From CBDHHC01 sp050633205 (GTDB taxonomy: Bacteria; Pseudomonadota; Alphaproteobacteria; Rhizobiales; CBDHHC01), in contig JBOEGA010000050.1 of the NCBI GenBank assembly GCA_050633205.1, positions 1 through 64,000 on the forward strand: a stretch of DNA of 64,000 nt, written 5' to 3'. Every line of letters starts with the position of its first letter. The first letter of the stretch is position 1. Positions 49,239-58,929 of the stretch are shown piece after piece. The notes below the pieces were generated by a model. It made no database searches and was not told where the DNA came from. It was given only the letters and a program-made list of their open reading frames with translations. A program made the position numbers and the translations under genes.

Positions 49239-49772
49239 TTTTCACTATGTGGCATGATATGCTCTTCCTCACTGAATTATCTTCCGGAGTGTGACACCGC
49301 TTAAAATAGTTCGGGGTCGGGAGAAATAAATGATCGTCTGACCACTTCATTTCTGCCAGGTTTTTAATTTCTAAAAAATCTGTTAATGCGATTACAAAAT
49401 CTAGCGCAGTAAACCTACGTAAAACAATAGGCTTGCTATTCAAATTTTCTTGACATGATTATGTAATCACTCTCTTTTTTGTGATCTACCGTGAATAGAC
49501 GGGATTACACAGGTGATCTGACGTAAACTGACGTAACGTGGAGTATACTGCAACGTGATCATTTATCAGATCAATCGGTATATAATTTGCTGCAAAATCC
49601 AAGTTTCAGGTATGAAAATCTCTCTGCACTGAAATTTCAAACTTCCATTCTGAACCAAAAGGATCTTAATGCATATCGAATTATCTAATTTAGAAATATG
49701 CATTTGATTCATGTAGGTTGTTCCGGTAATTTTGGACTTTACCTGAAACACTAACTGTATAGTACCTCAAGC
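49239..49772. promoter_or_regulatory. leader of the ExbBD-TonB operon
   Basis: 534 bp. Two head-to-tail copies of CTGACGTAA(A/C) at 49518-49537 are exactly one helical turn apart, and AATGCATAT (49668-49676) is repeated inverted as ATATGCATT (49696-49704). No TGA-N9-TCA or ICE-like palindrome was found, unlike the iron operon. Confidence 0.4.
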
Positions 49773-50474
49773 ATGTTCGAGATTTTAAATGAAGTTCCCC
49801 AGATTGAGCGGATGACAAAGCTTGTATCTGACGGCGGAGCTGTTGTGGCTATCCTATTAATACTGGGAGTTTTTACCGGAACTATAATGATCAGGAAGCT
49901 GTTTCAGTTTATCTGGCTTATGTTTGCAGGCAAAGCCAGAGTAAATTTTGCTATTGGCCTCTGGATTTCCGGCGACAGGGAAAACGCATACAAGCGTGTA
50001 GAACGGCTTGGAGGACCTACGGCCAAGGTTGTTGCGCATCTTATGCGCGGCATGATGAGGGGGGCTGAAAAGGAAGCCAGGGTCCGTGAAGATGTAGAAC
50101 GCATTGCTGCTCATCAGCTCTCAAAGCTGAGATCATGGTTTCGTGCTATTGAAGCGGTTGTTCAGGTTGCTCCACTGCTCGGACTGTTCGGTACTGTTAT
50201 CGGGATGATCGAAGCCTTTCAGAACCTGCAAAACGCAGGCACAGAGGTTGATCCGGCGCTACTTGCAGGCGGCATATGGGTTGCGTTGCTGACAACGGCT
50301 GTAGGACTTGCTGTTGCTATCCCGGCGGCATTTGTTCTGTACTGGCTGGAATCCATGGCTGACAAAGAGCAGGAGCAAATGGAAGCTGCCATCACCAGTA
50401 TATTAACCGGCCGCATTACTGAAGGTCCGTTACCCCAGATGAACAAGGTGGTGTCTGTAGACCATGCAGCTTAA
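49773..50474 (+). CDS. exbB: ExbB/TolQ-type proton channel subunit
   Basis: 233 residues, three helices (about 22-45, 125-150, 165-195). The MotA/TolQ/ExbB domain is marked by [37 protein letters not shown] sequence and [20 protein letters not shown]. With ExbD it uses proton flow to energise TonB. It overlaps exbD by 11 bases, indicating coupled translation. Confidence 0.92.
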   Translation: MFEILNEVPQIERMTKLVSDGGAVVAILLILGVFTGTIMIRKLFQFIWLMFAGKARVNFAIGLWISGDRENAYKRVERLGGPTAKVVAHLMRGMMRGAEKEARVREDVERIAAHQLSKLRSWFRAIEAVVQVAPLLGLFGTVIGMIEAFQNLQNAGTEVDPALLAGGIWVALLTTAVGLAVAIPAAFVLYWLESMADKEQEQMEAAITSILTGRITEGPLPQMNKVVSVDHAA

Positions 50475-50856
50475 CCCTGATCAGCAAAAACGTCTGAGAC
50501 GGATCAGCCTTACCCCATTGATTGATGTGGTTTTTCTTCTGCTGATTTTCTTTATGCTGTCATCTTCATTTCTGAAGTTTATTAATATACCTGTTGAAGG
50601 TGCCTCCCAGTCATCCGGCGGTGGTATCAACAGGGCTGAGCTGGCTATCCTATCTATTGATGCTGAGGGGCAAATCAAAATTGACGGGCAGGTCGTCTCA
50701 CTTGATGGTCTTGAAGAGTATTTAAATGAAGTCCTGGCCAAAGGGCAAACCAAGGTTGTTATCCGTGCTCTGGAGGGTGTCAAAGCCCAAAAAATAATAG
50801 AGGTCCTGCATAAAGCCCGTCAGTCAAAAGTTAAGACGATAATGCTGGCTCGTTAA
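50464..50856 (+). CDS. exbD: ExbD/TolR-type subunit (first copy)
   Basis: 130 residues: one helix, [21 protein letters not shown], with the essential Asp (LIDVV, D19), then a periplasmic domain. Forms the proton channel with ExbB. Confidence 0.92.
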   Translation: MQLNPDQQKRLRRISLTPLIDVVFLLLIFFMLSSSFLKFINIPVEGASQSSGGGINRAELAILSIDAEGQIKIDGQVVSLDGLEEYLNEVLAKGQTKVVIRALEGVKAQKIIEVLHKARQSKVKTIMLAR

Positions 50857-50868
50857 GGGAGATGATCA

Positions 50869-51279
50869 ATGAAAATAAAAACACCTCCCCGTAAACGGCC
50901 GGAAGAAAATGTTATCCCACTAATCAATGTTGTTTTTCTGATGCTAGTTTTTTTTCTGGTGGCCGGAACACTGAAATCCTTTTCAACCAAGGATATTAAA
51001 CTGATTGATGTTCAGGACGAGGAAAAGCACAACTCCAAAAATGTTATGATGCATATCAGGTCTGATGGCATTATTTTATTTAACGGACAGGAATTTACCA
51101 GAGAACAACTGAAGGAAATCCTTACAGATTCTTTTGCACTGAGCCATGGAGACAAACCATTTTATGTGATAGCTGACCGTGAAACTGATGCTGTGGGACT
51201 TCTTGAGATTCTTGAAATCGTTAAAGGTGCTGGTATCAAAAAGGTTCAGCTTGTTGCTATTCGAAAGGGTAATAAATGA
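50869..51279 (+). CDS. ExbD/TolR-type subunit (second copy)
   Basis: 136 residues with the same layout, VIPLINVVFLMLVFFLVAGTL. The membrane Asp that carries protons in ExbD (D in LIDVV) is Asn here (LINVV). Paired ExbD genes are common in TonB systems of marine alphaproteobacteria. The second may be structural and the two may form a heteromer. Start has GGGAGATGA upstream. It overlaps tonB by 4 bases (ATGA). Confidence 0.9.
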   Translation: MKIKTPPRKRPEENVIPLINVVFLMLVFFLVAGTLKSFSTKDIKLIDVQDEEKHNSKNVMMHIRSDGIILFNGQEFTREQLKEILTDSFALSHGDKPFYVIADRETDAVGLLEILEIVKGAGIKKVQLVAIRKGNK

Positions 51280-52175
51280 AGCATTCTATCCTTTCATGGG
51301 CTGGTGCATTTATCTTTACTCTGGCCGGTTTTATGGGGCTTTTCAGTTATACAGGAGGTGCTCCCGAAGTTCTGGTAGAGAGATCCAGTGGTGCCACGGT
51401 TGCGATTATCGGTGGCGGTATTATTGCCGAGCTTGAATCCGAGAAAGAAAGCACTGTAGAATCCAAGACTTCCAAAGAAGTTAAAGCAGATCCGGAACCG
51501 GAGCCTGAAAAAGAACCAATTGAAAAGCCTGTCGAAAAGGTTGAGGAAAAGCAACCTGAACCTGTCAAGGAAGCCCCCAAAGAGCCTGTAAAAGAAACAC
51601 AGAAAGATCCGATTAAAGAAGTTAAGGCTGCTGAAACGCCTGAAGTCGAACCTGAAAAAGCAATCGCAAAACAGGAAAACAAAAAGGAAGAAAAGAAGCC
51701 TGAACCTCCCAAGAAGGTTGTCAAAAAGAAAGAAACTGAAAAGCCAAAGCCCAAGAAGAAGAAAGTTGTAAGAAAAAAGAAAAAGCGCAGCAAAGCCTCG
51801 AGAGCGCAAAGAAGGTCTGGCCGGCGTGTTGATTCTGCCCGCAAGGGTGGTGGGGCCAGAGGACGCCAGAAAAACATTTCCGGCAATGCAGCAAGATCAA
51901 ACTTCCTGGGACAGGTTAATTCCAGGCTTGCCCGTTTTAAACAGTATCCGGCAGATGCCAGAAGACGCGGAACACGTGGCAAAGTTGTAGTTCGTTTTTC
52001 AATCTCCGCATCAGGTGCATTGAGGTCTGTCAGTGTTGTAAGAAGCTCAGGCACTGCAATTCTTGATCGGGCAGCCTTAAGTACAGTTCGGAGAGCTTCA
52101 CCTTTTCCCAGACTTCCAAGCGGGATGTCGGCGCCGCAAAGCTTTACGGCACCGATCGATTTTACAATACGATAG
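51276..52175 (+). CDS. tonB: TonB energy transducer
   Basis: 299 residues. N-terminal anchor (SWAGAFIFTLAGFMGLFSYTG), a long Pro/Glu/Lys periplasm-spanning region (about 55-175), a basic patch (KKKKVVRKKKKRSKASRAQRR), and the TonB C-terminal domain: VNSRLARFKQYPADARRRGTRGKVVVRFSISASGALRSVSVVRSSG. It transmits energy to outer-membrane receptors. Ends in TAG, 6 bp from the convergent ligase gene. Confidence 0.93.
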   Translation: MKHSILSWAGAFIFTLAGFMGLFSYTGGAPEVLVERSSGATVAIIGGGIIAELESEKESTVESKTSKEVKADPEPEPEKEPIEKPVEKVEEKQPEPVKEAPKEPVKETQKDPIKEVKAAETPEVEPEKAIAKQENKKEEKKPEPPKKVVKKKETEKPKPKKKKVVRKKKKRSKASRAQRRSGRRVDSARKGGGARGRQKNISGNAARSNFLGQVNSRLARFKQYPADARRRGTRGKVVVRFSISASGALRSVSVVRSSGTAILDRAALSTVRRASPFPRLPSGMSAPQSFTAPIDFTIR

Positions 52176-52181
52176 CTACAC

Positions 52182-53840
52182 TCAGGCGTTTGGTGCAGCA
52201 GTTGTTCCTTCACCAGATGCAGCATTCTGGTACAGGTCCTGATATTCATCGCGTATTTTACGTTTCAGAACCTTGCCTGTTGCCGTGTGCGGAAGCTCGG
52301 AGACAAAAACCACTTCATCAGGCAACCACCATTTAACAACCTGTTCACCCAGATAAGCCAGGATATCTTCTTTAGTTGCCTCAACACCTTCCTTCAAAAC
52401 TACAGCAAGCAGAGGACGCTCTGCCCATTGTGGATGAGGTAAACCAACAACTGCACATTCAGCAATAGCAGCATGCCCCATAGCGGCATTTTCGACATCT
52501 ACCGAACTGATCCACTCACCACCTGACTTGATGATGTCTTTGGCCCTGTCCACGATCTGCAGGAAGCCCTGCTCATCCATGGTTGCAACATCTCCGGTAT
52601 CGAACCAGTCACCTTCCCATGCAGATTGCTCAGCTTCCTTATAATAGCCACTGGCTATCCATGGGCCCTTAACAAGCAGTCGCCCTGAGGTTTTGCCATC
52701 ATGAGGCTGATCGACACCGTCATCGTCTGCAATCCGCATCTGAACACCGAATACCGGGCGCCCCTGGCTTTTCTGAAGCTGAAAGCGTTCATCCATAGAA
52801 ACACCTTCCATATAGCGGCTTGGCGGGTTTGAAGTTCCCAAAGGCGACATTTCAGTCATTCCCCAGGCATGAACAACAAATACACCATGCTTTTCTTCAA
52901 ATGCCTTAATCATTGAGAGAGGTGCAGCAGAACCACCGATTACAGCGCGTGTAACAGATGTCAGCGTTACATTTTCCTTTTCACAATGCTGCAACAGATT
53001 CAGCCATACAGTTGGTACACCGAGAAGAAGATCTGCGTTTTCCTCTGTGACCATCTCCTGAAGAGATTTTCCATCAAGACCTGGGCCAGGAAGCACAAGC
53101 TTGGCACCAGCCATTGCTGCAGAATAAGGAATGCCCCAGGCATTAACGTGGAACATCGGTACCACCGGAAGTACGACATTCTGGGAGCCCATTCCCAGCG
53201 CACTTGGCGTACATGCTGCTATGGCATGCAATACTGTCGAGCGGTGGCTGTAAACCACACCTTTCGGGTTGCCTGTTGTTCCAGAGGTGTAACACATGGA
53301 GGCTGCCAGATTCTCGTTCATATCCGGCCATTCATATTCATCTGACTGGTCGGCAATTAAATCTTCATAGGAAATCAGATCAAGAGGCGATTCAGGGATT
53401 GCTTCTTTTGGTGCCAGCACAACCACATGTTTCAGTTTTGGCAGTTTGTCATGGATTGCGTTAATGAGAGGCAGGAAGGTTATATCAATAAATAATACAA
53501 CATCTTCCGCGTGGTTCATGATGTATACAAGCTGTTCCGGATGCAAACGCGGGTTAATTGTATGAAGAATAGCTCCACTGCCAGAGACGGCATAGTAAGT
53601 CTCGTAATGGCGATGGTTATTCCATGCCAGCGTTGCTATACGATCCTGAAAGCTTATCCCGAGTTTACTATATAGTGCATTTGCGAGCTGTCTTGCCCTT
53701 TTTGCTGCATCCTTATAAGTATAGCGATGAATTCCACCTTCTGTGTTGCGGCTTACGATCTGGGTGTCGCCACTAAATCGCTCAGCGTGCTCCAGTATTG
53801 ACGATATCGTCAGCTGCACATTCATCATTTCGCCGAACAT
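52182..53840 (-). CDS. fatty-acyl-CoA / acyl-CoA ligase (ANL superfamily)
   Basis: 552 residues. Adenylation motifs: P-loop [21 protein letters not shown] (about 180-200), [58 protein letters not shown], and the catalytic Lys region [18 protein letters not shown]. This is the medium-chain / AlkK-DmdB-like clade with the long N-terminal start. It activates a carboxylic acid with ATP and CoA. AAGGAG precedes the ATG. Although 2 kb away it may feed the acyl-CoA module at 55-60 kb. Confidence 0.9.
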   Translation of the reverse strand: MFGEMMNVQLTISSILEHAERFSGDTQIVSRNTEGGIHRYTYKDAAKRARQLANALYSKLGISFQDRIATLAWNNHRHYETYYAVSGSGAILHTINPRLHPEQLVYIMNHAEDVVLFIDITFLPLINAIHDKLPKLKHVVVLAPKEAIPESPLDLISYEDLIADQSDEYEWPDMNENLAASMCYTSGTTGNPKGVVYSHRSTVLHAIAACTPSALGMGSQNVVLPVVPMFHVNAWGIPYSAAMAGAKLVLPGPGLDGKSLQEMVTEENADLLLGVPTVWLNLLQHCEKENVTLTSVTRAVIGGSAAPLSMIKAFEEKHGVFVVHAWGMTEMSPLGTSNPPSRYMEGVSMDERFQLQKSQGRPVFGVQMRIADDDGVDQPHDGKTSGRLLVKGPWIASGYYKEAEQSAWEGDWFDTGDVATMDEQGFLQIVDRAKDIIKSGGEWISSVDVENAAMGHAAIAECAVVGLPHPQWAERPLLAVVLKEGVEATKEDILAYLGEQVVKWWLPDEVVFVSELPHTATGKVLKRKIRDEYQDLYQNAASGEGTTAAPNA

Positions 53841-54064
53841 AGAGTTCTCCTTGTCGTTTTTCCGAGACTTTTAATGCTTACGGATTGGTATTGCCCTTGG
53901 TATTTGCGCGAGGAAGCGCAAGTTTTATTTTATACTTTTTACGACAGTACTTTAGTAGTCTACCTTTGGCTAAGTAAAGACAGTATTCCGCACCCTGATT
54001 TTATTAACCAGTGTTACAAATTGTTTTTTTAATGCGGGACAATATTTCTAATGGCAAGCAGTCG

Positions 54065-54898
54065 TTAAGCTACCCATTTTGATAATACCGCTTTGAGGGC
54101 TTCTTCACTGACAGGTTTGGAAATATAATCATTCATCCCTGCACGCGCGCATTTTTTGCGATCCTCTTTTTTCTCATTTGCAGTAAAGGCTATAATCGGG
54201 CAGGCATTGAGGTCCCCCTACCCCATACGATCTTTAAGAAGTCTGGCTGCTTCATAACCATCCATTTTGGGCATATGGCAATCCATGAATATCAATTGAA
54301 AAACCTGTTTTTCCAGTAAAGCAACGGCTTCCTCACCATCTTCCGCCATTGTTACTTTACATCCCAGATCATCCAGCATCATTTCAGCGATCATGCGGTT
54401 AGTCTGGTTATCCTCAACCAATAAAATCTCAGTTCCCTGAAAACTGGTAACAGAATCAGAAAGAAGATCTTCTTCAGGAGCATATCCGGAATAAAGCTGG
54501 AGATATTGTTTGATTTTTCCAATGAATGACAAGGAATTAAGAGGTCTTTGTACGCAATCGACCGCACCAAGCTTCAACGGCTCCAAGCTGGAGAATACGG
54601 CGGAGATATCATCTGTTATAATGATAATCGGAACAGCACAGATTTTTTCTTCCTGCTTGATCCATTGAATGGTTTCACTACAGACCTGATAAGAAGTCTG
54701 AAGATCAAATATCAGAAGAGAAAAATCATACTTCATTAATTTTCTGAGAGCATCTGTTCCAAACTCTGCCTCAATAAATTCTGCATTCAGATTGAGGTCA
54801 GGCAGCAGCTCTTCTGCACTCCCCGGCTCATCACGAACCAGCAGAATTTTTGCGTCAGACTTTGCAGTGTTATTTGTTAAGTTGAGAGACCCCATCAC
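54065..54898 (-). pseudogene. two-receiver-domain response regulator, split by an in-frame TAG
   Basis: The open part, 54898-54221, encodes 226 residues: a divergent REC (about 15-135; LLIFDLQTS Asp kept, usual KP Lys replaced by Arg in QRPL) and a second REC with ILLVEDNQTNR and IFMDCHMPKMDGYEA. It stops at TAG 54218-54220 in the middle of REC2. The same frame continues with the missing half of that domain (CPIIAFTAN, RAGMNDYISKPVSEEAL) to TAA at 54065-54067. One base change would restore a normal protein of about 277 residues. Sequencing error, recent mutation or readthrough are all possible. Confidence 0.75.
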
Positions 54899-55040
54899 AC
54901 ACTACCATCAGAATTAAGGTTAATCTGACTTCAGTGATGCCATAAATAGACTGGTAAAGGGTTAAAGCTGACGATAATTAATCGCTTTTGCTTTTCTGAT
55001 CAGAAAAAATGGGCAGCGATTGCTGCCCACCTGATTTATT

Positions 55041-56009
55041 TTAAGGTACGAGAACGATTTTGCCAGTGGCACCACGATCAAGAACACGTTTGAGAACTTC
55101 TGCCGCATCCGCCAGAGGATAACGCCCTTCAATAACAGGCTTAATCTCTCCACTTTGATACCAGGCAATAAGCTCTTCCATATTTTTAGCGTAATCAGCA
55201 GGCTGATATCTGGTGAAAGAACCCCAGAATACGCCAACAACACTGTATTCCTTAACCAATGAAAGGTTTACAGGGAAGTTTGGAACAGTGCCTGAAGCAA
55301 AGCCAATAACCAGCAGGCGGCCGTTTCTTGCCATGCAGCGTGTCGCTGCATCGAATGCGTCACCACCAACCGGATCAAATACGACATCAACGCCTTTGCC
55401 ATCAGTCATGGTTTTGAGGTTATCTTTAAGGTTCTCGTATCCGATAACCTCATCTGCGCCTGCGTTTTTGGCAATCTCACGTTTGGCATCGCTGGAGGCA
55501 ACAGCTATGACATGAGCCCCCATAGCTTTACCAATCTGGACAGCGGCAACTCCTGTAGCACCTGCAGCGCCAAGAACAACCAGCTTTTCACCTGGTTTTA
55601 GCTGAGCACGCTGCTTCAGGGCATGGTGGGATGTACCATATGCACAAAGCAGAGCACATGCATCAGCTGCATCCATACCTTCAGGCAGCGGATAAGTACG
55701 GTCTTCCGTACAATGTACTTTTTCCGCATATCCAGCCAGAGAACAAAGCATCGCCACGCGGTCGCCAACTTTAAAGTTTTTGACATCAGGACCGACTGCT
55801 TCAACAACGCCAGCTGCTTCCATTCCAGGGATAAATGGCCGCTCAGGCTTCATTTGATAAAGACCCTGAACCAACAGACCGTCCGGGTAGTTTACGCCTA
55901 TTGCTTCCGGTTTGATAACAATTGTATCTCCGGTAGCCTCAGGATCGGCAGTTTCTCCATAAACAAGCTGATCCAGAGGGGCGAACTCATTACAAATGAT
56001 TGCTTTCAT
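55041..56009 (-). CDS. zinc-independent NADPH:quinone oxidoreductase-type MDR enzyme
   Basis: 322 residues. Medium-chain dehydrogenase fold with VLGAAGATGVAAVQIGKAMGA (NADP-binding, about 148-168) and no catalytic or structural zinc cysteines, as in quinone oxidoreductase / enoyl reductase members. It follows the acyl-CoA dehydrogenase gene by 6 bp. In that setting it may reduce an enoyl or keto intermediate of the acyl-CoA pathway, which is inference. Confidence 0.88.
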   Translation of the reverse strand: MKAIICNEFAPLDQLVYGETADPEATGDTIVIKPEAIGVNYPDGLLVQGLYQMKPERPFIPGMEAAGVVEAVGPDVKNFKVGDRVAMLCSLAGYAEKVHCTEDRTYPLPEGMDAADACALLCAYGTSHHALKQRAQLKPGEKLVVLGAAGATGVAAVQIGKAMGAHVIAVASSDAKREIAKNAGADEVIGYENLKDNLKTMTDGKGVDVVFDPVGGDAFDAATRCMARNGRLLVIGFASGTVPNFPVNLSLVKEYSVVGVFWGSFTRYQPADYAKNMEELIAWYQSGEIKPVIEGRYPLADAAEVLKRVLDRGATGKIVLVP

Positions 56010-56015
56010 ATGTCT

Positions 56016-57257
56016 TTAAACCTTTTCCTGCGTATATTTCTTCAACTCGGCGCGTGCAATCTGGCGGCGATGTACGGCATCAGGGCCATCTGCCAGGCGA
56101 AGAGTACGAAGTTTCGTCCAGGAAGCTGCAAGTGGTGTATCCTGGGATACGCCTGCACCACCATGCATCTGAACAGCCTCATCAACGATTTTAACTGCGA
56201 TGCGAGGTGCTATTACTTTAATCTGGCTGATCCATGGAGCGGCTGCACGAGGGTCACCCTGATCCATCATCCAAGCAGCCTTCAGACACAGGAGGCGAGC
56301 CATTTCGATTTCCATGCGGCATTCTGCAATGATGTCATAGTTTGCACCAAGCTGGGCCAGCTTTTTACCAAATGCTTCACGTTCCAGAGAGCGCTTACAC
56401 ATTGCTTCCAAAGCTTTTTCTGACTGACCAATAGCACGCATACAGTGGTGAATACGTCCAGGGCCAAGGCGCCCCTGAGATATTTCGAAGCCGCGGCCTT
56501 CACCTAACAGAAGGTTTTCAGCCGGAACACGAACATTTGTGAAGCGAATATGCATATGACCATGGGGTGCATCGTCATTACCATAAACTTCCATTGCACG
56601 AAGGATTTCAACACCTTCAGAGTCTGCAGGAACGAGAACCTGAGAGTGACGCTGGTGCTTTGGCGTATTTTCATCACCTGTACGAACCATTGTAATGTAA
56701 ATTTTACAACGCGGGTCACCTGCGCCGGAAGACCACCATTTTTCGCCATTCAGCACATATTCGTCTCCATCACGGACACAGGACATGCTGACATTTGTCG
56801 CGTCAGATGAAGCAACGCCAGGCTCGGTCATAAGATAAGCTGAACGGATTTCACCAGCAAGAAGTGGTTTCAGCCATTTTTCTTTATGTTCTTCATTACC
56901 ATAGCGCTCAAGAACTTCCATATTTCCTGTGTCGGGGGCCGAACAGTTGAATACTTCTGAACCAAGGCGGGCTTTACCCATTTCTTCTGCAAGGTAAGCG
57001 TATTCTACAGTTGTAAGGCCGTAACCTTTTTCAGAGTCTGTTAAAAAAAAGTTCCAGAGTTTGCGCTCTTTTGCTTTATTTTTCAGACCTTCAAGGATTT
57101 CGTCCATACGTGCAGTATGTTCCCAGCGACTGCCGTTTTTACCTATTTCGTCGTAATATTCCTGCTCGATAGGGAGTATTTCGTTTTGAACCATATCGGT
57201 TACGGCATCCAATAGCGGTTTCAACCGCTCTGTTTTGCCTAAGGCCATTTCTGTCAT
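56016..57257 (-). CDS. acyl-CoA dehydrogenase, ACAD10/11-like
   Basis: 413 residues. ACAD motifs in order: [84 protein letters not shown] and [17 protein letters not shown]. The base position that is Glu in classical enzymes (YEGT) is Asp in ADGP, characteristic of the ACAD10/11 group, which acts with a kinase-like partner on 4-hydroxyacyl-CoAs. The start overlaps the tetR stop as ATGA with GGAAGGA upstream, so the genes are coupled. Confidence 0.9.
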   Translation of the reverse strand: MTEMALGKTERLKPLLDAVTDMVQNEILPIEQEYYDEIGKNGSRWEHTARMDEILEGLKNKAKERKLWNFFLTDSEKGYGLTTVEYAYLAEEMGKARLGSEVFNCSAPDTGNMEVLERYGNEEHKEKWLKPLLAGEIRSAYLMTEPGVASSDATNVSMSCVRDGDEYVLNGEKWWSSGAGDPRCKIYITMVRTGDENTPKHQRHSQVLVPADSEGVEILRAMEVYGNDDAPHGHMHIRFTNVRVPAENLLLGEGRGFEISQGRLGPGRIHHCMRAIGQSEKALEAMCKRSLEREAFGKKLAQLGANYDIIAECRMEIEMARLLCLKAAWMMDQGDPRAAAPWISQIKVIAPRIAVKIVDEAVQMHGGAGVSQDTPLAASWTKLRTLRLADGPDAVHRRQIARAELKKYTQEKV

Positions 57258-57901
57258 TGCAGAATCCTTCCTCTGTCTGCTCCTAAACCTGTCAACGCAT
57301 AGACAACAACCTGATGCGCTAATTTTTTTATGTCTTCTTCAGTCTGTCCGGGGCGCTCTTTGTACCAGTATACGGGGGAATTGAGCGACATAAAGATCAG
57401 CTGTACGGCAATACCTATATTTGGGTATGAGAGATCTCCGTCTTCTTTTGCCTGCTCCATAACCTCTCTGAAGATAAGAGAATACTGCCTTCTTATTTCC
57501 AGTAACTCTTCCAGAGTTTCTCTTTGTTCGGGGGTCGTTGCTCCACGCACGTGGATCTCGACGCCTTCCCTGACAACTCTTTGAAAAGATTTTGTTTTCA
57601 TCATTGTTACGGTATGGCAAAGCGACATTTTCTGCAGACGTTCAAACGCAGGGGCATCACTCTGATAGGTATTGCGGATAGCTTCAAAGCAGGTATCCAT
57701 GCCGACGCGATAGACACCGAAAAACAAATCTGCCTTTGAAGCGAAAAAGTGGTATATTCTGCCTTTGGTACACCCTAACCGGCGTGCGACATCATCAATA
57801 CTCGTGGCATTATACCCACGTTCTGCGAAACATTTCGCGGCCATGCGCAGGATATCCATCTGACCTTCCTGAAGAACACTTGGCGCAGGTATCGGTGACA
57901 T
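57254..57901 (-). CDS. TetR-family transcriptional regulator
   Basis: 215 residues from ATG 57901 (GGGAGAG upstream). Helix-turn-helix: [48 protein letters not shown], then an all-helical ligand domain of the fatty-acid-type TetR group (TetR_C_33-like). First gene of tetR-ACAD-quinone reductase and divergent from SDR-kinase, so it probably represses both units until an acyl-CoA binds. Confidence 0.92.
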   Translation of the reverse strand: MSPIPAPSVLQEGQMDILRMAAKCFAERGYNATSIDDVARRLGCTKGRIYHFFASKADLFFGVYRVGMDTCFEAIRNTYQSDAPAFERLQKMSLCHTVTMMKTKSFQRVVREGVEIHVRGATTPEQRETLEELLEIRRQYSLIFREVMEQAKEDGDLSYPNIGIAVQLIFMSLNSPVYWYKERPGQTEEDIKKLAHQVVVYALTGLGADRGRILQ

Positions 57902-58078
57902 TATTCGCTCTCCCATTGGAGTGTCATACGTTCATAACTTCGCGCATGACTCATCGTCCTAAAGCTCTTTACATTATAATAAAAGAACTACATACTACCC
58001 GGCATGTTGTCAAGCGGCTCCATGTTAACCATCATGTATCTGAGGCCGAAAAAAATACGGAAATCGGGAGAAATATGT
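57902..58078. promoter_or_regulatory. divergent promoter region, tetR operon / SDR operon
   Basis: 177 bp between the two operons of the acyl-CoA module. It should carry the TetR operator; I could not identify a convincing palindrome. CGGGAG (58065-58070) is the ribosome site of the SDR gene. Confidence 0.4.
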
Positions 58079-58894
58079 ATGTCTTACCTAGACACGCTTT
58101 TTGCGCTTAATGGAAAAAAAGCCCTTATTACAGGTGGTGCAACCGGCATTGGCCGTATGGTTGCCGAAGCTCTTGTTCAGGCCGGGGCTCATGTGATGAT
58201 CGCTTCGCGTAAAGCTGAAGACTGTGCGAAGGTTGCTGAAGAGCTTAATGCAATGGATGCGTCCGGTTCAGCAGAAGGGTTCGGAGGCGATGTTTCAACC
58301 GAAGAAGGCATTACTGCCCTTTCCAATGAAGTTAAGAGCCGTACTGATACATTGCACATCCTGTTTAATAATGCCGGTGTTACATGGGGAGCGCCTCTGG
58401 AAGAGTTTCCTCACAGTGCCTGGAGCAAGGTTTTTGATGTTAATGTTGCCGGGCTATTTACCCTCACACGCGATCTGATCCCTTTGCTTGAAAAAGGTGG
58501 TACTGCTGATGATCCGGCGAGAATTATTAATATAGGCTCTGTTATGGGCACGATGACAATGCTTGGGGTTTATTCCTACTCGGCTTCAAAGTCTGCAGTT
58601 CACCATATTACACGCATGCTGGCTTCCGAACTTGCTCCCAAGCATATTACAGTGAATGCATTCGCTCCGGGGCCGTTTGAGAGCAAAATGACCGCATTTG
58701 CCATGAAGGATGCTGAAAGGCAGAAAAAGATCGCTGAAAGTGTTCCACTTGGTCGCATCGGGCGGGCTGAAGACCTTGCAGGGGCTGCATTGTTCTTGTG
58801 TGGACGCGGTGGCTCGTATATATCTGGCGCAATTTTGCCGCTTGATGGTGGTAAGACGGCTGAGAGCCCAATTCGCGCGCTAGGCGAAGAATAA
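58079..58894 (+). CDS. short-chain dehydrogenase/reductase (SDR)
   Basis: 271 residues from ATG 58079. Cofactor loop ALITGGATGIGRMVAEAL, NNAG motif (LFNNAGVTWG) and catalytic Ser-Tyr-Lys (SVMG...YSYSASKSAVHH). FAPGPFESKMTAF and GAILPLDGGKTA complete a classical SDR. In Lva- and ACAD11-type modules an SDR handles a hydroxy- or ketoacyl-CoA step, but the substrate here is not known. A downstream kinase-like gene follows 35 bp later. Confidence 0.92.
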   Translation: MSYLDTLFALNGKKALITGGATGIGRMVAEALVQAGAHVMIASRKAEDCAKVAEELNAMDASGSAEGFGGDVSTEEGITALSNEVKSRTDTLHILFNNAGVTWGAPLEEFPHSAWSKVFDVNVAGLFTLTRDLIPLLEKGGTADDPARIINIGSVMGTMTMLGVYSYSASKSAVHHITRMLASELAPKHITVNAFAPGPFESKMTAFAMKDAERQKKIAESVPLGRIGRAEDLAGAALFLCGRGGSYISGAILPLDGGKTAESPIRALGEE

Positions 58895-58929
58895 GATCAA
58901 TTACATACAAGACTGACGGAGCATAATTT

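Noticed and set aside
51347..52249. Long minus-strand ORF opposite tonB
   Set aside because: It is the mirror of the Pro/Glu/Lys repeats of TonB and has no ribosome site or family.
53905..53935. Hairpin TTGCGC/GCGCAA followed by T-rich DNA
   Set aside because: The T-tract is on the plus strand, where no gene ends; for the minus-strand regulator it has no T-tail. Too weak to call.
55623..56423. Plus-strand ORF of 266 codons opposite the ACAD and quinone reductase genes
   Set aside because: Antisense shadow spanning two well-supported genes, with Cys/His-rich unnatural composition.
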